64,000 nt of DNA from Pollenia angustigena (Eukaryota; Arthropoda; Insecta; Diptera; Polleniidae), in the NCBI GenBank assembly GCA_930367215.1, contig OV884059.1, positions 161,384,511 through 161,448,510 of the forward strand, written 5' to 3'. Shown in pieces: positions 11,473 through 21,885 of this stretch; the stretch's first letter is position 1, and the number at the start of each line of letters is the position of its first letter. The notes beneath the pieces are model-generated. The model ran no database searches, was not told the origin of the DNA, and worked only from the letters and a program-made list of their open reading frames with translations. The position numbers and the translations under genes are program-made.

Positions 11473-12380
11473 TCGGGTGATTTTTTAAGAGCTATAGGAA
11501 AGTTTAAAAAAAACATAAAATTCAGAAAAATTCATGAAATCTTTGTTTGAATCGATAGTACGGTCCATATAATTTAATGTTTGAAGATTATTTCATGCAA
11601 ATGTTGCCCGTGACTGCGCCTCAAATGGTACATCGCTTAGTCCAATCTTGGCATACTCTTTCCAACATTTCGGCGGTATCTCATGAATAAATGCTTCAAT
11701 GTTGTCTTCCAAGGCGTAAATTGAAGCGGGCATGTGTGTATAGACAAGAGCTTTAACATAGCCCCACAAAAAATAGTCTAAAGGCGTTAAATCGCACGAT
11801 CTAGGCGGCCAATTTACCGGTCCCGAACGTGAAATAAAATGTTCACCGAACTCGCCTCTCAATAAGTCCATTGTTAGGCGTGCTGTGTGGCGTGTGGCAC
11901 CGTCTTGTTGAAACCACATGTCATGCATGTCAAGCTCTTGCATTTTGGGCAATAAAAAGTTGGATATCATCTCACGGTAGCGCTCACCATTCACAGTTAC
12001 GTTACGATTCGCATCATCTTTGAAAAAGTACGGTCCAATGATGGCACCAGCCCATAAACCGCACCAAACTGTGACTTTTTCTGGATGCATTGGTAGCTCT
12101 TGCAATTCTTCTGGCTGATCTTCACTCCAAAATCGACAATTCTGCTTATTAACGTACCCATTGAGCCAACAATGAACTTTGAACACGATGAACTTTCTTA
12201 ACAGAGCACGCATTTTGATAATAAAATTCAATAATTTGCAAGCGTCGTTCATTTGTAAGACGATTCATGGTTAAATTATAGACCAAACTGAAGATGTTTG
12301 ACAGTGAAACAAGAGACGAAACGTGCGTCAGCTGTTTAAACCAGTGTTGCCAAAAAGATAATAGCTAAAAAATCACCCGA
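11473..12380 (-). mobile_element. Mariner-like element, copy 2
   Basis: Bounded by TCGGGTGATTTTTTA and its inverse, with TA at 11471-11472 and 12381-12382. It is the best-preserved of three copies at 908 bp. The 5' end lies at 12380, and the transposase is read on the minus strand. It shows the uninterrupted GTTTAAAC site into which the piggyBac-like MITE inserted in copy 1. Confidence 0.9.
11593..12268 (-). pseudogene. Broken mariner-family transposase, copy 2
   Basis: The ATG at 12266-12268 matches the start of copy 1. As in copy 1, the sequence jumps from the first ~20 codons to the WLNGYVNKQNCRFW segment. The join differs (HCWLNG instead of FSDEAHFWLNG), so the first catalytic aspartate is lost. 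The second (WFQQDGATRHTA) and third (SCDLTPLDYFLWG) catalytic blocks survive in one frame, with 36 residues between the two aspartates. A one-base loss near 11670 shifts the frame before the C-terminus. It is a non-autonomous derivative. Confidence 0.88.
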
Positions 12381-12910
12381 TATAATTTACTTTAACAACT
12401 AACAATTCATCTACATACTAAATATGTAAGTATATCTATATATGCATTTAACGTTTATATCTAAATATATATATATAAAATTCTCGTGTCACGGTGTTTG
12501 TAATTGAACTCCTCCGAAACGGCTTGACCGATTTTTATTGAATTTTGTATGTATATTTTTATGAGAATAGGCCGTAAGGTATATTTCATATCGCTAGAGG
12601 GAGTAAAAAAGGGCAAGAGGGGTAAAAGCTCCCTCTCCCTATATTTTCGTAACTAATCAACCGATTTTCTTGAAATTTGGCACGCAGACACAGTAACATC
12701 TGAAAGGAAATAGGTAGTAGGACGTTTAATAGGCCAAAAGCTCCATTTCCCTATATCTTCTAAGCTAATCAACCGATTGGCAGGCAAATAATGTAACATC
12801 TGGAAGGAGCTATAGCATATAATTTTTTTTTATAATTTAGGGCGTGAAATAGGGCAAGAAGTGTAAAAGCTTCCCCTTTCTTTATATTTTTGACTAATCA
12901 ACCGGTTTTC

Positions 12911-13858
12911 TTAATTTTTTTTTTTTTTTCTTTTCAATATTTATTTATTGAATCTTCATATATTATTATTAATATTAATATTAATAATTAATCAAATCTT
13001 ATCCTAATACTTTGTTTTGTGTCCTGCCAGTGCCAGACAACAAATTTCGTCATCTCGGTTTCTGTTCACATATGTAGGTGTTTATTGCTCTTCTGATTGG
13101 GTGAGTGCTGCAATGTCTTTCTTCTTAAGCGAGTGTGGCCGTCATGATTTAAAATATTTCGAGGTAGTGGATTTGGGTGTTGTTCAAGCCTTTTTAAATA
13201 TTTTACTGCATATTTTGTTTTTACTAATGGCACATTGAGATCCTTATGAATGTTTGAGTTTTAAACAAACCAGAGAGCGGCTGTGATTATTCGAAGAAGT
13301 TTATTTTAGTGCCTTTGAATTTTTTCGATATTAGAGGCCGAGGCAGGGCCCCATAGTTGAATACCGTAGCACCAGATAGGCTTTAAGATAGAGTTGTAAA
13401 GTAGAAGCTTGCAATCGAGACTAAGGACAGAATTTCTTCCAATAAGCCAATGAATTTGGATGGCTTATAGCTTCATTTGAGTTAATTTGGCCTTTATATG
13501 GCTTTTCCACGTTAAACGACGATCTAGATGTATACCGAGGTGTTTTTCATGCAAATTTTGAGGTATTATTTAATTATTGATTTTAATAGGGGGGCATGAT
13601 TCCCGACGCATTTTTGCTCAATGACCTTTATCCTCCTTTGCTTTAACCACAGTTCGAGTTGAAATATATTATCCTGTAAGTTTCGAGATGCTTCTTGACT
13701 GTTTTCGTGCACGCTTAGAAAAGCTGTATCATCAGCAAATGTTGAAGTTTGGGTCTAGTTGTTTGTAGGCATGTCCGCAGTATAAATTAAGTATAATAGA
13801 GGGCCCAGGATGCTACCTTGCGGGACTCCAGCGCCAAATGGTTGAGGGGCACTTAAGA
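12911..13858 (-). pseudogene. 3' half of a Jockey-type LINE (reverse transcriptase C-terminal half)
   Basis: On the minus strand the sequence opens at about 13850 with [20 protein letters not shown], a reverse transcriptase motif typical of Jockey-clade elements. FADDTAFLSVHENS (the catalytic FADD box) follows near 13720-13740, then a decayed C-terminal region with frame changes. It ends in a poly-T run on plus (12915-12930), the expected A-tail of a minus-strand insertion. The tail sequence (ATTTATTTATTGAATCTT) resembles that of the LINE insertion at 59907-60204. The 5' part is missing. Confidence 0.8.
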
Positions 13859-14199
13859 AATTTCCTTCTTTTATAATAAACTAGCATATAAATACCCGCT
13901 ACTTCGTTAGCGTCTCCTTTTTCTTCGTGGACATATTTTTATGCCAAAGTTTATTTTTCTAGGTTTAAACTTGTTTAAATTCTAGCATTTAACCCGATAC
14001 TTTAGTAGAACCAAAAAGCTATAGAAAAATATAAAATTTCCCGTATTTCCTTTTTTGGGTACTACATTTTTCCCCCACTTAAGTATCAGAAATTTCAGTA
14101 TTGTAGTGGCAGCCCATAATTTAGTACGAATATGTCAATGAATGGAGGAAAATGTTTTGTAAACAATTACCAAAAATAGTTACGATTTTCACCCCTTAA

Positions 14200-14342
14200 G
14201 TCTGGGTTCACACTATGAAAGTTTTCTTTCAGAAAATCTGAGTTTATTGGTGAGAGGGGAGAGAATAAAAGCATGTTCTCTTCCCCTCTCACCAATAAAC
14301 TCGGACTTTCTGAAAGAAAACTTTCATAGTGTGATCCCAGAC
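14200..14342. mobile_element. Palindromic Harbinger-type MITE, copy 1
   Basis: An almost perfect 143-bp palindrome with arms of about 68 bp, beginning GTCTGGGTTCACACTATG and ending GTGTGATCCCAGAC. TAA lies on both sides (14197-14199, 14343-14345). A second, same-length copy lies at 56530-56672 with TTA on both sides. A 3-bp TWA duplication is the PIF/Harbinger signature. Confidence 0.85.
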
Positions 14343-14883
14343 TAAATGTTCGAATGTCGAAAAAGTACCAAATTAGTGTTCGTATTGTTTTGATAAGTAT
14401 CGAATGTGGTATAAACTTTGTTTCTATGTTTATTGGTTCAAAAGATAAATGGGGTGTCAAAAAAGCTCCAAAATTCAGGTTTTACCCGTTTACTCCCTAA
14501 TAGGGCTGAATTTCAAAAAAGTACCAGATACCGCTTATTTTTTTAAAGAACAACAATAAGTATTAAATTTTTTTTTTATCTCTTTTAGTTTTCCCGTTTT
14601 TACCCTTTTTTACCCCCTAAACATTCGAATTTCCAAAAATCCCGTTCGATCGATTTGGGGAGTTTTTCATGTTTTTAGGGTCAGCGGTTTGGGCTGGGCG
14701 ATGATGAATGAGTCAGTCAGTCACTCACGCAACTCTTTATATATATATTAGGGTGGCAGCTAAATGTATGGAGCAATTTTTTTGTATTAATATTGATGTC
14801 TCCCGGGCGGAATATTGTGCCACATGGTCTAAAACTGATGTGGAAAAAATTTTAGCCAAATCGGATAACTTTTACTCCTGCCC

Positions 14884-14921
14884 CACAGTGTTGTGAGCGT
14901 GGCCATATATAGAAAAATCCA
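14884..14921 (+). repeat. Transib 1 left end with RSS-like layout
   Basis: Heptamer CACAGTG, then 22 bp, then AAAAATCCA. The heptamer is identical to the vertebrate RSS heptamer, and the A-rich block lies at about the 23-RSS nonamer distance. Confidence 0.8.
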
Positions 14922-15429
14922 ATTATGGAAATTAAAAAAATGGCTAATGGCATTTCATAAAAGACACTTTTACTAATAAGCGTAAAAAAAAATTAGATTA
15001 AAATAATAATTTTTTCTAAAGATATAACTTTTCAAAATCGTGGTTTGAAATAACTGCAATTTTGTGTAAAAAAGGAATAAAAATGAGCATGTACTTCATA
15101 GGGTTAAATAATTGAATTTAGTTGGCAAATAAAAAAAATTTGTACTAGATTAGTTGTTGTATTATGTTTTAAGTATATATACGGTATTTTTAATTACATA
15201 TGTCGATAACAGTGTATGCATCATTATAAGAATGATATTAATAAAACAAAACAAAAGTTGTTGTGATAAGCAAACACATAATAGTGAAGAAAAAATAATT
15301 TTCAAGTATTACCGGGATAATTTTTTTTTAATTTTATAACAAAAAGTATGTTAATTTATAAAAATAAAAATTTAGCTGCGCTTAAGTGCGCCAATTTAAA
15401 TAATTGTTATTTTTTTAGTGTCGACTCAA

Positions 15430-17442
15430 ATGAAAATGCGAGACTTTTTTAATTCTTGGATTGAGTTAAAGGAAAACAAAGATGTAGTTAGAAAATTATC
15501 AGGAATTGTGGGAGCTCGAATAGGTAAATCTTTGGAAGCGAAAGACGTTCAAAAAATATATAATATAAATTCAAAATTAAAGCGGATGTGGTCCGATTGC
15601 AACCGAAAAAGGGACCGGTTCGAGTGTAAGTTCGGTGACTGGCTTAATACCGATTTGCCAATACACGGAGTAAATTTGAGTGATGTTTGTATTTTTTTAA
15701 ATAAGTTACTGTATTGTAAATGCTTTTAATAGTTTTTATTATTTTTCGCTTTTGCTTTGTAGAACCCTAGTACTAGCCATGTTCGTGGTAGACCTTCTGT
15801 GGCCTTTGAATAAAGTTCGAGTAGGTCAAAAAGAAGAAAGGTACAAAAATTAATTTCAGCCAACTCTGCGGAGGCAATTAAGAAAGCAGCAACGAAGGTT
15901 GATCCCTGTATAGAAAAAACAATTTCTGTAGAAAAAGCTTTGGCTTTATACATTGATATGAACCTTTCATATCGACAATATAATATGATGAGGTCTGTTG
16001 TAAATTCCATTCATAAAAATTGTTTTCCGTCATATTACTGTATTGCTAATGCAAAGAAAAATTTTATACCTGATGATATTGTTGCTACAGAAAAATCCGC
16101 AGAAGTTCCCCTCCAAAGCATTTTAAATATAACTGCAAAAAGTATTTTGGATTTACATAATTTTGATTTAAAAAATGATATACTATTAGAGTGCAAATGG
16201 GGATTTGACGGTAGTTCAGGTCACAGTATATACAAACAAAAAAGTAGGGATGCAAATCTAATGGATGAATTTTTATTTGTTGTATCATTTGTTCCAATAG
16301 CATTTTTAGATTGGGAAAATGAAGAAGTTCTATGGGAAAACAATAGACATTCATCCACAAGATTCTGCAGGCCGATAAAATTCATATTTGAAAAAGAAAA
16401 TGGAGAAGTTATTACAAATACACAGAGAAGTATTGAAACGGAAATACAGAAACTGACAGCTTATTGTTATGAGTCGAAAGGAAACAAAATTAAGGTTCAT
16501 TTGAGAATGAAATTGACAATGATAGATGGTGCAGTATTAAATGTTTTAACGGGAAATAAGAGTTCTGCTTCCTGTTTTTTGTGTAAAGCTAAGCCGTCAG
16601 ATATGAATTTTGAGAAAGTTTATGAAAGGCCAGTAAATGAAGAATTTTACAAGTATGGTTTGTCCACCCTTCATGCATGGATAAAAACTTTTGAGTGTTT
16701 ACTTCACATTGGATATAAGCTCCCATTAAAGATGTATAGAGTTTTTGGAGAAGAGAAGAAGCAAATTGTTTTGGAATGCAAAACTCGTATTCAGAATGAG
16801 TTTAAAAAAGAACTTGGTTTAATAATTGATAGAGTTAAAACTGGATATGGTACTACAAATGATGGCAATAGTGCTCGTCGCTTTTTTTCAGAGGCTAATA
16901 TATCATCGAAAATAACAGGAGTAGATGTAAATTTAATCAAAAACTTTTCAATCATATTAAGAACCTTATCTAGTGGAAAGAATATAAATGTAATAAATTT
17001 TGAAAAATTGTTAAGAGAAACATTTTTATTATACATATCACTACATCCTTGGTACTGTATGCCACCAACAGTACACAAGATATTGGTTCATGGTATAGAA
17101 TTTATTAAATATTCCACTTTACCAAAAGGGATGTTATCTGAAGAGGCTTTAGAATGTACCCATAAAGTCATTAGAAAAGGAAGGTTAGACCATACTCGAA
17201 AAAATAGCAGACGAAATACAAACATGGATTTATTTGTGTATTTGATTCTGCAATCAGAACCGGCAATTTCATTACAAAGTCAAGTAAAGAAAACCGATCA
17301 AAATTGGTCAAAGAACATAGAAAATTATATAACTTTAGAAAAACATGAATCCCAAAATGTGGAGGATGATAATATAGAAGATATATCTTTTGAAACTGTA
17401 TCACTGCATAGTGAAGATATGTATAGTTCAAGCGAATCGTAA
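15430..17442 (+). pseudogene. Transib transposase (RAG1-like), one internal stop
   Basis: Two coding parts join in frame: 15430-15684, then 15763-17442, across a 78-bp intron (GTTTGT...TTTGTAG, phase 0). This gives about 644 codons, a normal size for Transib. A stop (TAA, 15811-15813) early in part two is the only visible lesion; from 15940 the frame is open for 500 codons. Transib transposase is a DDE cut-and-paste enzyme related to the RAG1 core. Here WGFDGSSG (Asp codon 16207), MKLTMIDGA (Asp codon 16525) and GMLSEEALE (Glu codons 17140-17145) give the catalytic triad. CFLC (codons from 16573) and VHKILVHG (two His, five apart) give the zinc site, equivalent to the RAG1 Cys pair and His pair. 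No second gene lies in the element. It may be inactive, or the stop could be an assembly error. Confidence 0.9.
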
Positions 17443-18054
17443 AGCTATAATAAATCTGTTAAATATTTTTAGATATTTATGAAATAAAAATATTTTATTA
17501 TTTGTACAAAATTTAAATTTATTTTTTCACTATAGTATTTTACTCGAACTTTACTATCATGAAAAATATTACTTAATAAGTGAGTTATATTTTTATATTT
17601 CTTAGTTTAAGACCAGTTCCTAAAATCTCGAATATATTGTACATAGATACATATATAAGTACATATATACTTAAGTTTAAGGATATATTGAAGGTGAGGG
17701 CGTCCATTCATCTAATTGAAAAATATAAGTGTCTTGTCTTCGGAATTAATTTAAAAAAAATTTATTTAACTTTTAATTTTTTTTGTTAATTTTTAAAAAA
17801 AAAAAATATTTTTTAGCCTAACGTGGGCCTTATCTGAATTGAATCAAATTTGGTCAAATCATTAAAAATATCACATCCAATTACATTCTATAAAAAAAAT
17901 TTCATAAAGTTAGCATTTTTTCTAACTTTTATAACACTTTTAAATTTCAGGATATACGGGAAGGACACGAATCCTTGCTCCGAATTTTTTTAAATTTTAA
18001 ATTTTGTTACGTTTTGCCAACCTTTATATATGTGCCAAATTTCAGCTCTTTACA
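17443..18054. other. 3' untranslated part of Transib 1
   Basis: AT-rich, non-coding sequence between the transposase stop and the right end. AATAAA-like words follow the stop (about 17484-17492), a possible polyadenylation signal. Confidence 0.5.
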
Positions 18055-18104
18055 ATAACTTTTTCTATTTATGGCCACTCGTTATATGAAGTCACGACAC
18101 TGTG
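18055..18104 (-). repeat. Transib 1 right end
   Basis: Read inward on minus: CACAGTGTCGTGACTTC, with TGGCCATAAATAGAAAAA further in. The shared block sits about 16 bp deeper than at the left end, so the two ends are asymmetric. Confidence 0.75.
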
Positions 18105-19238
18105 TGCCCCTTTGAGGTCAAAGTTCAAATGAAAAAAAAAAATTTTTCCATACAAGCAAAAAATTTTTTTTTCGATTTTTTTTTTTTTTATTTTTTAATA
18201 TTAGTAAGCTTTATTAGCTTATTAACAACAAAAAATTTCATTTCGATCGGACAAGATTTTCAGTTTCAAAAGTGACTCTGAAAAAAAATTTGAGGCTTGT
18301 TAGGGGCTTACTCTAAAAAATTTTCAAAAAAATTTTTTTTTTAGTTTTGATAAGCACACATTAAAGATTTTTTGTTGCTCTTAATACCAGGTTTTTTAAT
18401 TTTTTTTTTAAAATTTTTTTTCGACATCGCATTTTTGTTCTAAATTGGGGTAAAAAACTGGAAAAATGCAGTTTTTGGCCCTATTTAAGAGCATGATTAC
18501 TAGGGTTCCAGCTAAATTTCAACTTTGGATTTTCAACATCTCCCGGGCGGAATATTGTGCCACATGGTCTAAAACTGACTTGGAAAACATTTCAGCCAAA
18601 TCGGATAACTTTTACCCCTGCCCCTTTGAGGTCAAAGTTCAAATCATAAAAAAAAAATCCATACAAGCAAAAAATTTTTTTTCGAATTGAAAATCCAAAG
18701 TTGAAATTTAGCTGGCACCCTAGTAATCATGCTCTTAAATAGGGCCAAAAACTGCATTTTTCCAGTTTTTTACCCCAATTTAGAACAAAAATGCGATGTC
18801 GAAAAAAATTTTTTTAAAAAAATTTAAAAAACCTGGTATTAAGAGCAACAAAAAATCTTTAATGTGTGCTTATCAAAACTAAAAAAAAATTTTTTTTGAA
18901 AATTTTTTAGAGTAAGCCCCTAACAAGTCTCAAATTTTTTTTTCAGAGTCACTTTTGAAACTGAAAATCTTGTCCGATCGAAATGAAATTTTTTGTTGTT
19001 AATAAGCTAATAAAGCTTACTAATATTAAAAAATAATAAAAAAAAAAAATCGAAAAAAAAATTTTTGGCTTGTATGGAAAATTTTTTTTTTTTTCATTTG
19101 AACTTTGACCTCAAAGGGGCAGGGGTAAAAGTTATCCGATTTGGCTGAAATTTTTTCCACATCAGTTTTAGACCATGTGTCACAATATTCCGCCCGGGAG
19201 ATGTTGAAAATCCAAAGTTGAAATTTAGCTGGCACCCT

Positions 19239-19243
19239 AATAT

Positions 19244-19275
<32 letters not shown>

Positions 19276-19277
19276 AA
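19239..19277. repeat. Microsatellite (TA)n / (GATA)n
   Basis: ATATACATATATATATAGAT followed by about six GATA/ATAG units. It marks the junction between the foldback element and the truncated Jockey element. Confidence 0.9.
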
Positions 19278-20687
19278 CGACCAACTAAGTAGCTTTCTAA
19301 AAGCTTGTGTGTGCTTGCTGGTAATAAGCCATTATTCCAGACCTTTTCAAAAGCATGCGAAACATCGATGAAGAGTGCCGAGCAACATTTTTTTTCTTCA
19401 AAGGCTTTTCTTATGACATTTACTATTCGATGAGTTTGTTCAATTGTGCTGTGTTTTCTTCTAAATCCGAATTGATGGTTCGGAATACATCTATTTTCAC
19501 TTAAAATCGGTGTTAATTTTAAAGCTAATAATTTCTCAAACAGCTTTGACATATTTGCTAATAAGCTAATAGGCCTTTTTCACTCAACTTTTGTATGATC
19601 CTTTCCTGGATTTGGTATCATGATTACTGGACACCCTTCGTTCTCGAGGGTAGTATTGAAGGCTTAAAATAGCATTAATTATTAAAAGAGTAAATTTCTT
19701 TGCTATGCTGGGTAGCTCTAGAAGCATTTTGTTGCTGATCTTATCAAATTCAGGAGCCTACTTGTGGTTTAAATCACAAATAGCCTTTTCGATTTCTCTT
19801 ATCTCAAGTCTTAGCTGCTCTAGCAGCAACAGGTGTTAACTCGACCGCAATATCGTGAGATATATTTGGTGTAAATACGTTTTTCAAGTGACTAACAAAC
19901 AGATTTCCCTTTTCAATGTCGTTTCTTGCCCAACTACCATTCAAGTTTCTTAATGGTGGCTTAGATATAACTGGCCTTTTTAGATTTCTAGCTGCACGCC
20001 ATAATGAGTAGTCAGATTGTGGAGTTGCATCAAGTTCCTTAAGATATTTTTCTAGAGAAGCCGTTTTCTGAGCCTGCAGTAACTTTCTTAGCCTTTTTGT
20101 GCACTCTTTTAATAAATTCTTAAGTTGCGGGGATCTGTACAGTTGCCACTCTCTTCGAACTCTACTTTTTTTAGTCAAGAGCTCGACATCTAAAGAATTT
20201 ATTTTATTATTTTTAATTTTTTTTGGGGGTAACGCTGGAATGTTGAACAGTAAGTTTAAGATAACTGTCAAAGTTAACAATAGAGAGATCCACATTCTCC
20301 GGTGTACTAAGCGGAATATTTTCTGTGCAATGGGCACTGAGAAATTTTTTATATTTTAACAAATTTATTTGTGTGGCTGACGTCGCTTAGTAACCTGACG
20401 GAGATACCATTCTATTTGGGTTCGATATAGTAACAATTGTAGGTGTGTGGTCGGATGATAATTCTAAGGAAGCTTCAACATGAATCGTTTCTGTGGAGAT
20501 GTTTTTAACCACGCCAAAGTCGATAACATCTGGAATTAGGCCATTATGTTGTTTGTCCGCTCGCGACCACATTTAAACCCATTTTAGAGATTGTGTTTAA
20601 CAAAACACGACCTTTTGGTGTTATAAGGTTTGTTTAGCGTTATAATCGCCAGCGGCCAGGAAACAGGGTTCTAATGATTTATAATAT

Positions 20688-20733
20688 TAATTAGTATTGT
20701 GGTTATTTTGTTGAACTATATATGGTTTTTAAT
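20688..20733. repeat. 46-bp target duplication, left copy
   Basis: Identical to 21249-21294. It is Jockey endonuclease coding sequence. Confidence 0.85.
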
Positions 20734-21248
20734 CCAAATTTTAATATTTTTAATTAGGCTTAAGTTCATGAAATTTAATTTTTATTAAATTATTTTTATG
20801 AAGAAAGGAATTTTACAACATGAAAATCAATGAAAATTGTTATTGATAATCTTTCATTCTTGACGTGGCTCGGGCTCGAACCCTGGCCGGCAGGTTACCA
20901 TGACATGTTTCGATCGCAACCACTCGATCTCCTCAGATGGATTTGCCGTCTTACACTCGCAGCCATCGACGACTGCTGACGTCACTAGTCAAACATCAAT
21001 CCTTAAACCAAATTGTATTTTAACATTTGGTAGATCGAAATTTGCTTTCCTGAATGATTATCCATTTTAATTGATTTTACATGTTTTTTCCTTTACATCT
21101 GTTTTTTCGTACTTTCGTCAAGAATTTTTCTTGAAGTCCAAGTACATTTTTTTGTTTTTTCACTTTGTCTTTCTCTTTTCTGTTGACCTTTTTCAGCACA
21201 ACTTGAAGGACAAATGTACACATAGAGCTCGTGCCTTAGCTTTAACAA
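20734..21248 (-). mobile_element. SINE-like repeat with tRNA-like segment, copy A (46-bp target duplication)
   Basis: Inserted in the Jockey endonuclease. The identical 46-bp sequence starting TAATTAGTATTGTGG lies at 20688-20733 and 21249-21294, and removing one copy rejoins the endonuclease reading frame. On minus the repeat contains GAGTGGTTGCGATCG and GGGTTCGAGCCC, resembling the A and B boxes of a tRNA-type RNA polymerase III promoter (about 20870-20960). Related copies are at 40757-41172 and 60356-60515; the shorter ones lack the 5' part, as expected of target-primed insertion. Confidence 0.75.
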
Positions 21249-21294
21249 TAATTAGTATTGTGGTTATTTTGTTGAACTATATATGGTTTTTAAT
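21249..21294. repeat. 46-bp target duplication, right copy
   Basis: Identical to 20688-20733. Read on minus it continues the endonuclease from the LYCPP block. Confidence 0.85.
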
Positions 21295-21885
21295 ATGGTG
21301 GACAGTATAAAGAAGAAATAACTATGTTTAGATTAAGCTCTTCAATACAAATAGGCGTTGCTTGCAGATAATCTTCACAATGATCAAACATTAAGTAGTC
21401 TTTGATTCGGGCTTTTATCAAAATGGCAGAGCCTCCACAAGCTCTATCCCGAGGGTCCTTAGTAGCATATGGAGGGCTCAGAGCTGAAGCGAACCAAGTA
21501 AAAAATGAAAATTCGATAATATTTTGAGTTTGAGTAAGTAAATTTCAATTAATTTCTGGAGCCATTGACATGGATTTATTACCGTTACCTTTGGAACGAA
21601 AAACTTTTTGATTTAGTCCGTTACAGAACTCGATAGAGTTAAACTTTGCGAAGAATTTCACACCAGTTTTGAAATACATATATCCATTTTATTTTATGAC
21701 TTGGTTCGGTTCAGCTTTGAACCCTCCATAAAGTATATAACCATTGATTTTAAACGTATTTCTTGAGGTCAAGTGAGTTTCAGAAACCAACATGACATCA
21801 ATTTGTTTATTTTTTAGAAAGTATTCTAATTCATTTTTATGTTGGCGGATGCCGTTTGCGTTCCAAAAACAGATTTTTAAACAGT

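Larger units (their letters stand above)
12473..14748. mobile_element. Possible Helitron-like repeat, interrupted by a LINE and a MITE
   Basis: The left part has CTCGTGTCACGGTGTTTG, then repeated blocks around CCGATTTT(AT)TTGAA and CTAATCAACCGATT (12520-12905). The right part has GGTTTGGGCTGGGCGATG followed by GAGTCAGTCAGTCACTCAC near 14690-14730. I recall such words as common in insect Helitron-related repeats, but I cannot confirm the family here: no Rep/helicase and no proven end hairpin. The LINE fragment 12911-13858 and the palindromic MITE 14200-14342 sit within it. Confidence 0.35.
14884..18104 (+). mobile_element. Transib element 1 (nearly intact)
   Basis: It begins CACAGTGTTGTGA (14884) and ends in CACTGTG (18098-18104). 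Both ends carry TGGCCATAWATAGAAAAA further in. The 5 bp on each side are identical, TGCCC (14879-14883 and 18105-18109). Other copies of the host repeat show the unsplit site CCTGCCCCTTTGAGG, confirming the insertion. The length is 3221 bp. It carries one transposase gene on the plus strand (15430-17442). The terminal sequences differ from those of element 2 beyond the heptamer, so this is a different Transib family. Confidence 0.93.
14751..19237. mobile_element. Long foldback element, split by Transib 1
   Basis: The outer ends GGGTGGCAGCTAAAT and ATTTAGCTGGCACCC are inverted, with TA outside each. The interior is an inverted duplication. Sequence 18105-18507 returns inverted at 18717-19121, and a shorter nested copy of the ends (18506-18718) forms the centre. 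The unit contains TCTCCCGGGCGGAATATTGT and TGCCCCTTTGAGGTCAAAG. In the outer left copy the latter is split at TGCCC by Transib 1. No coding region belongs to the foldback itself. Confidence 0.75.
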
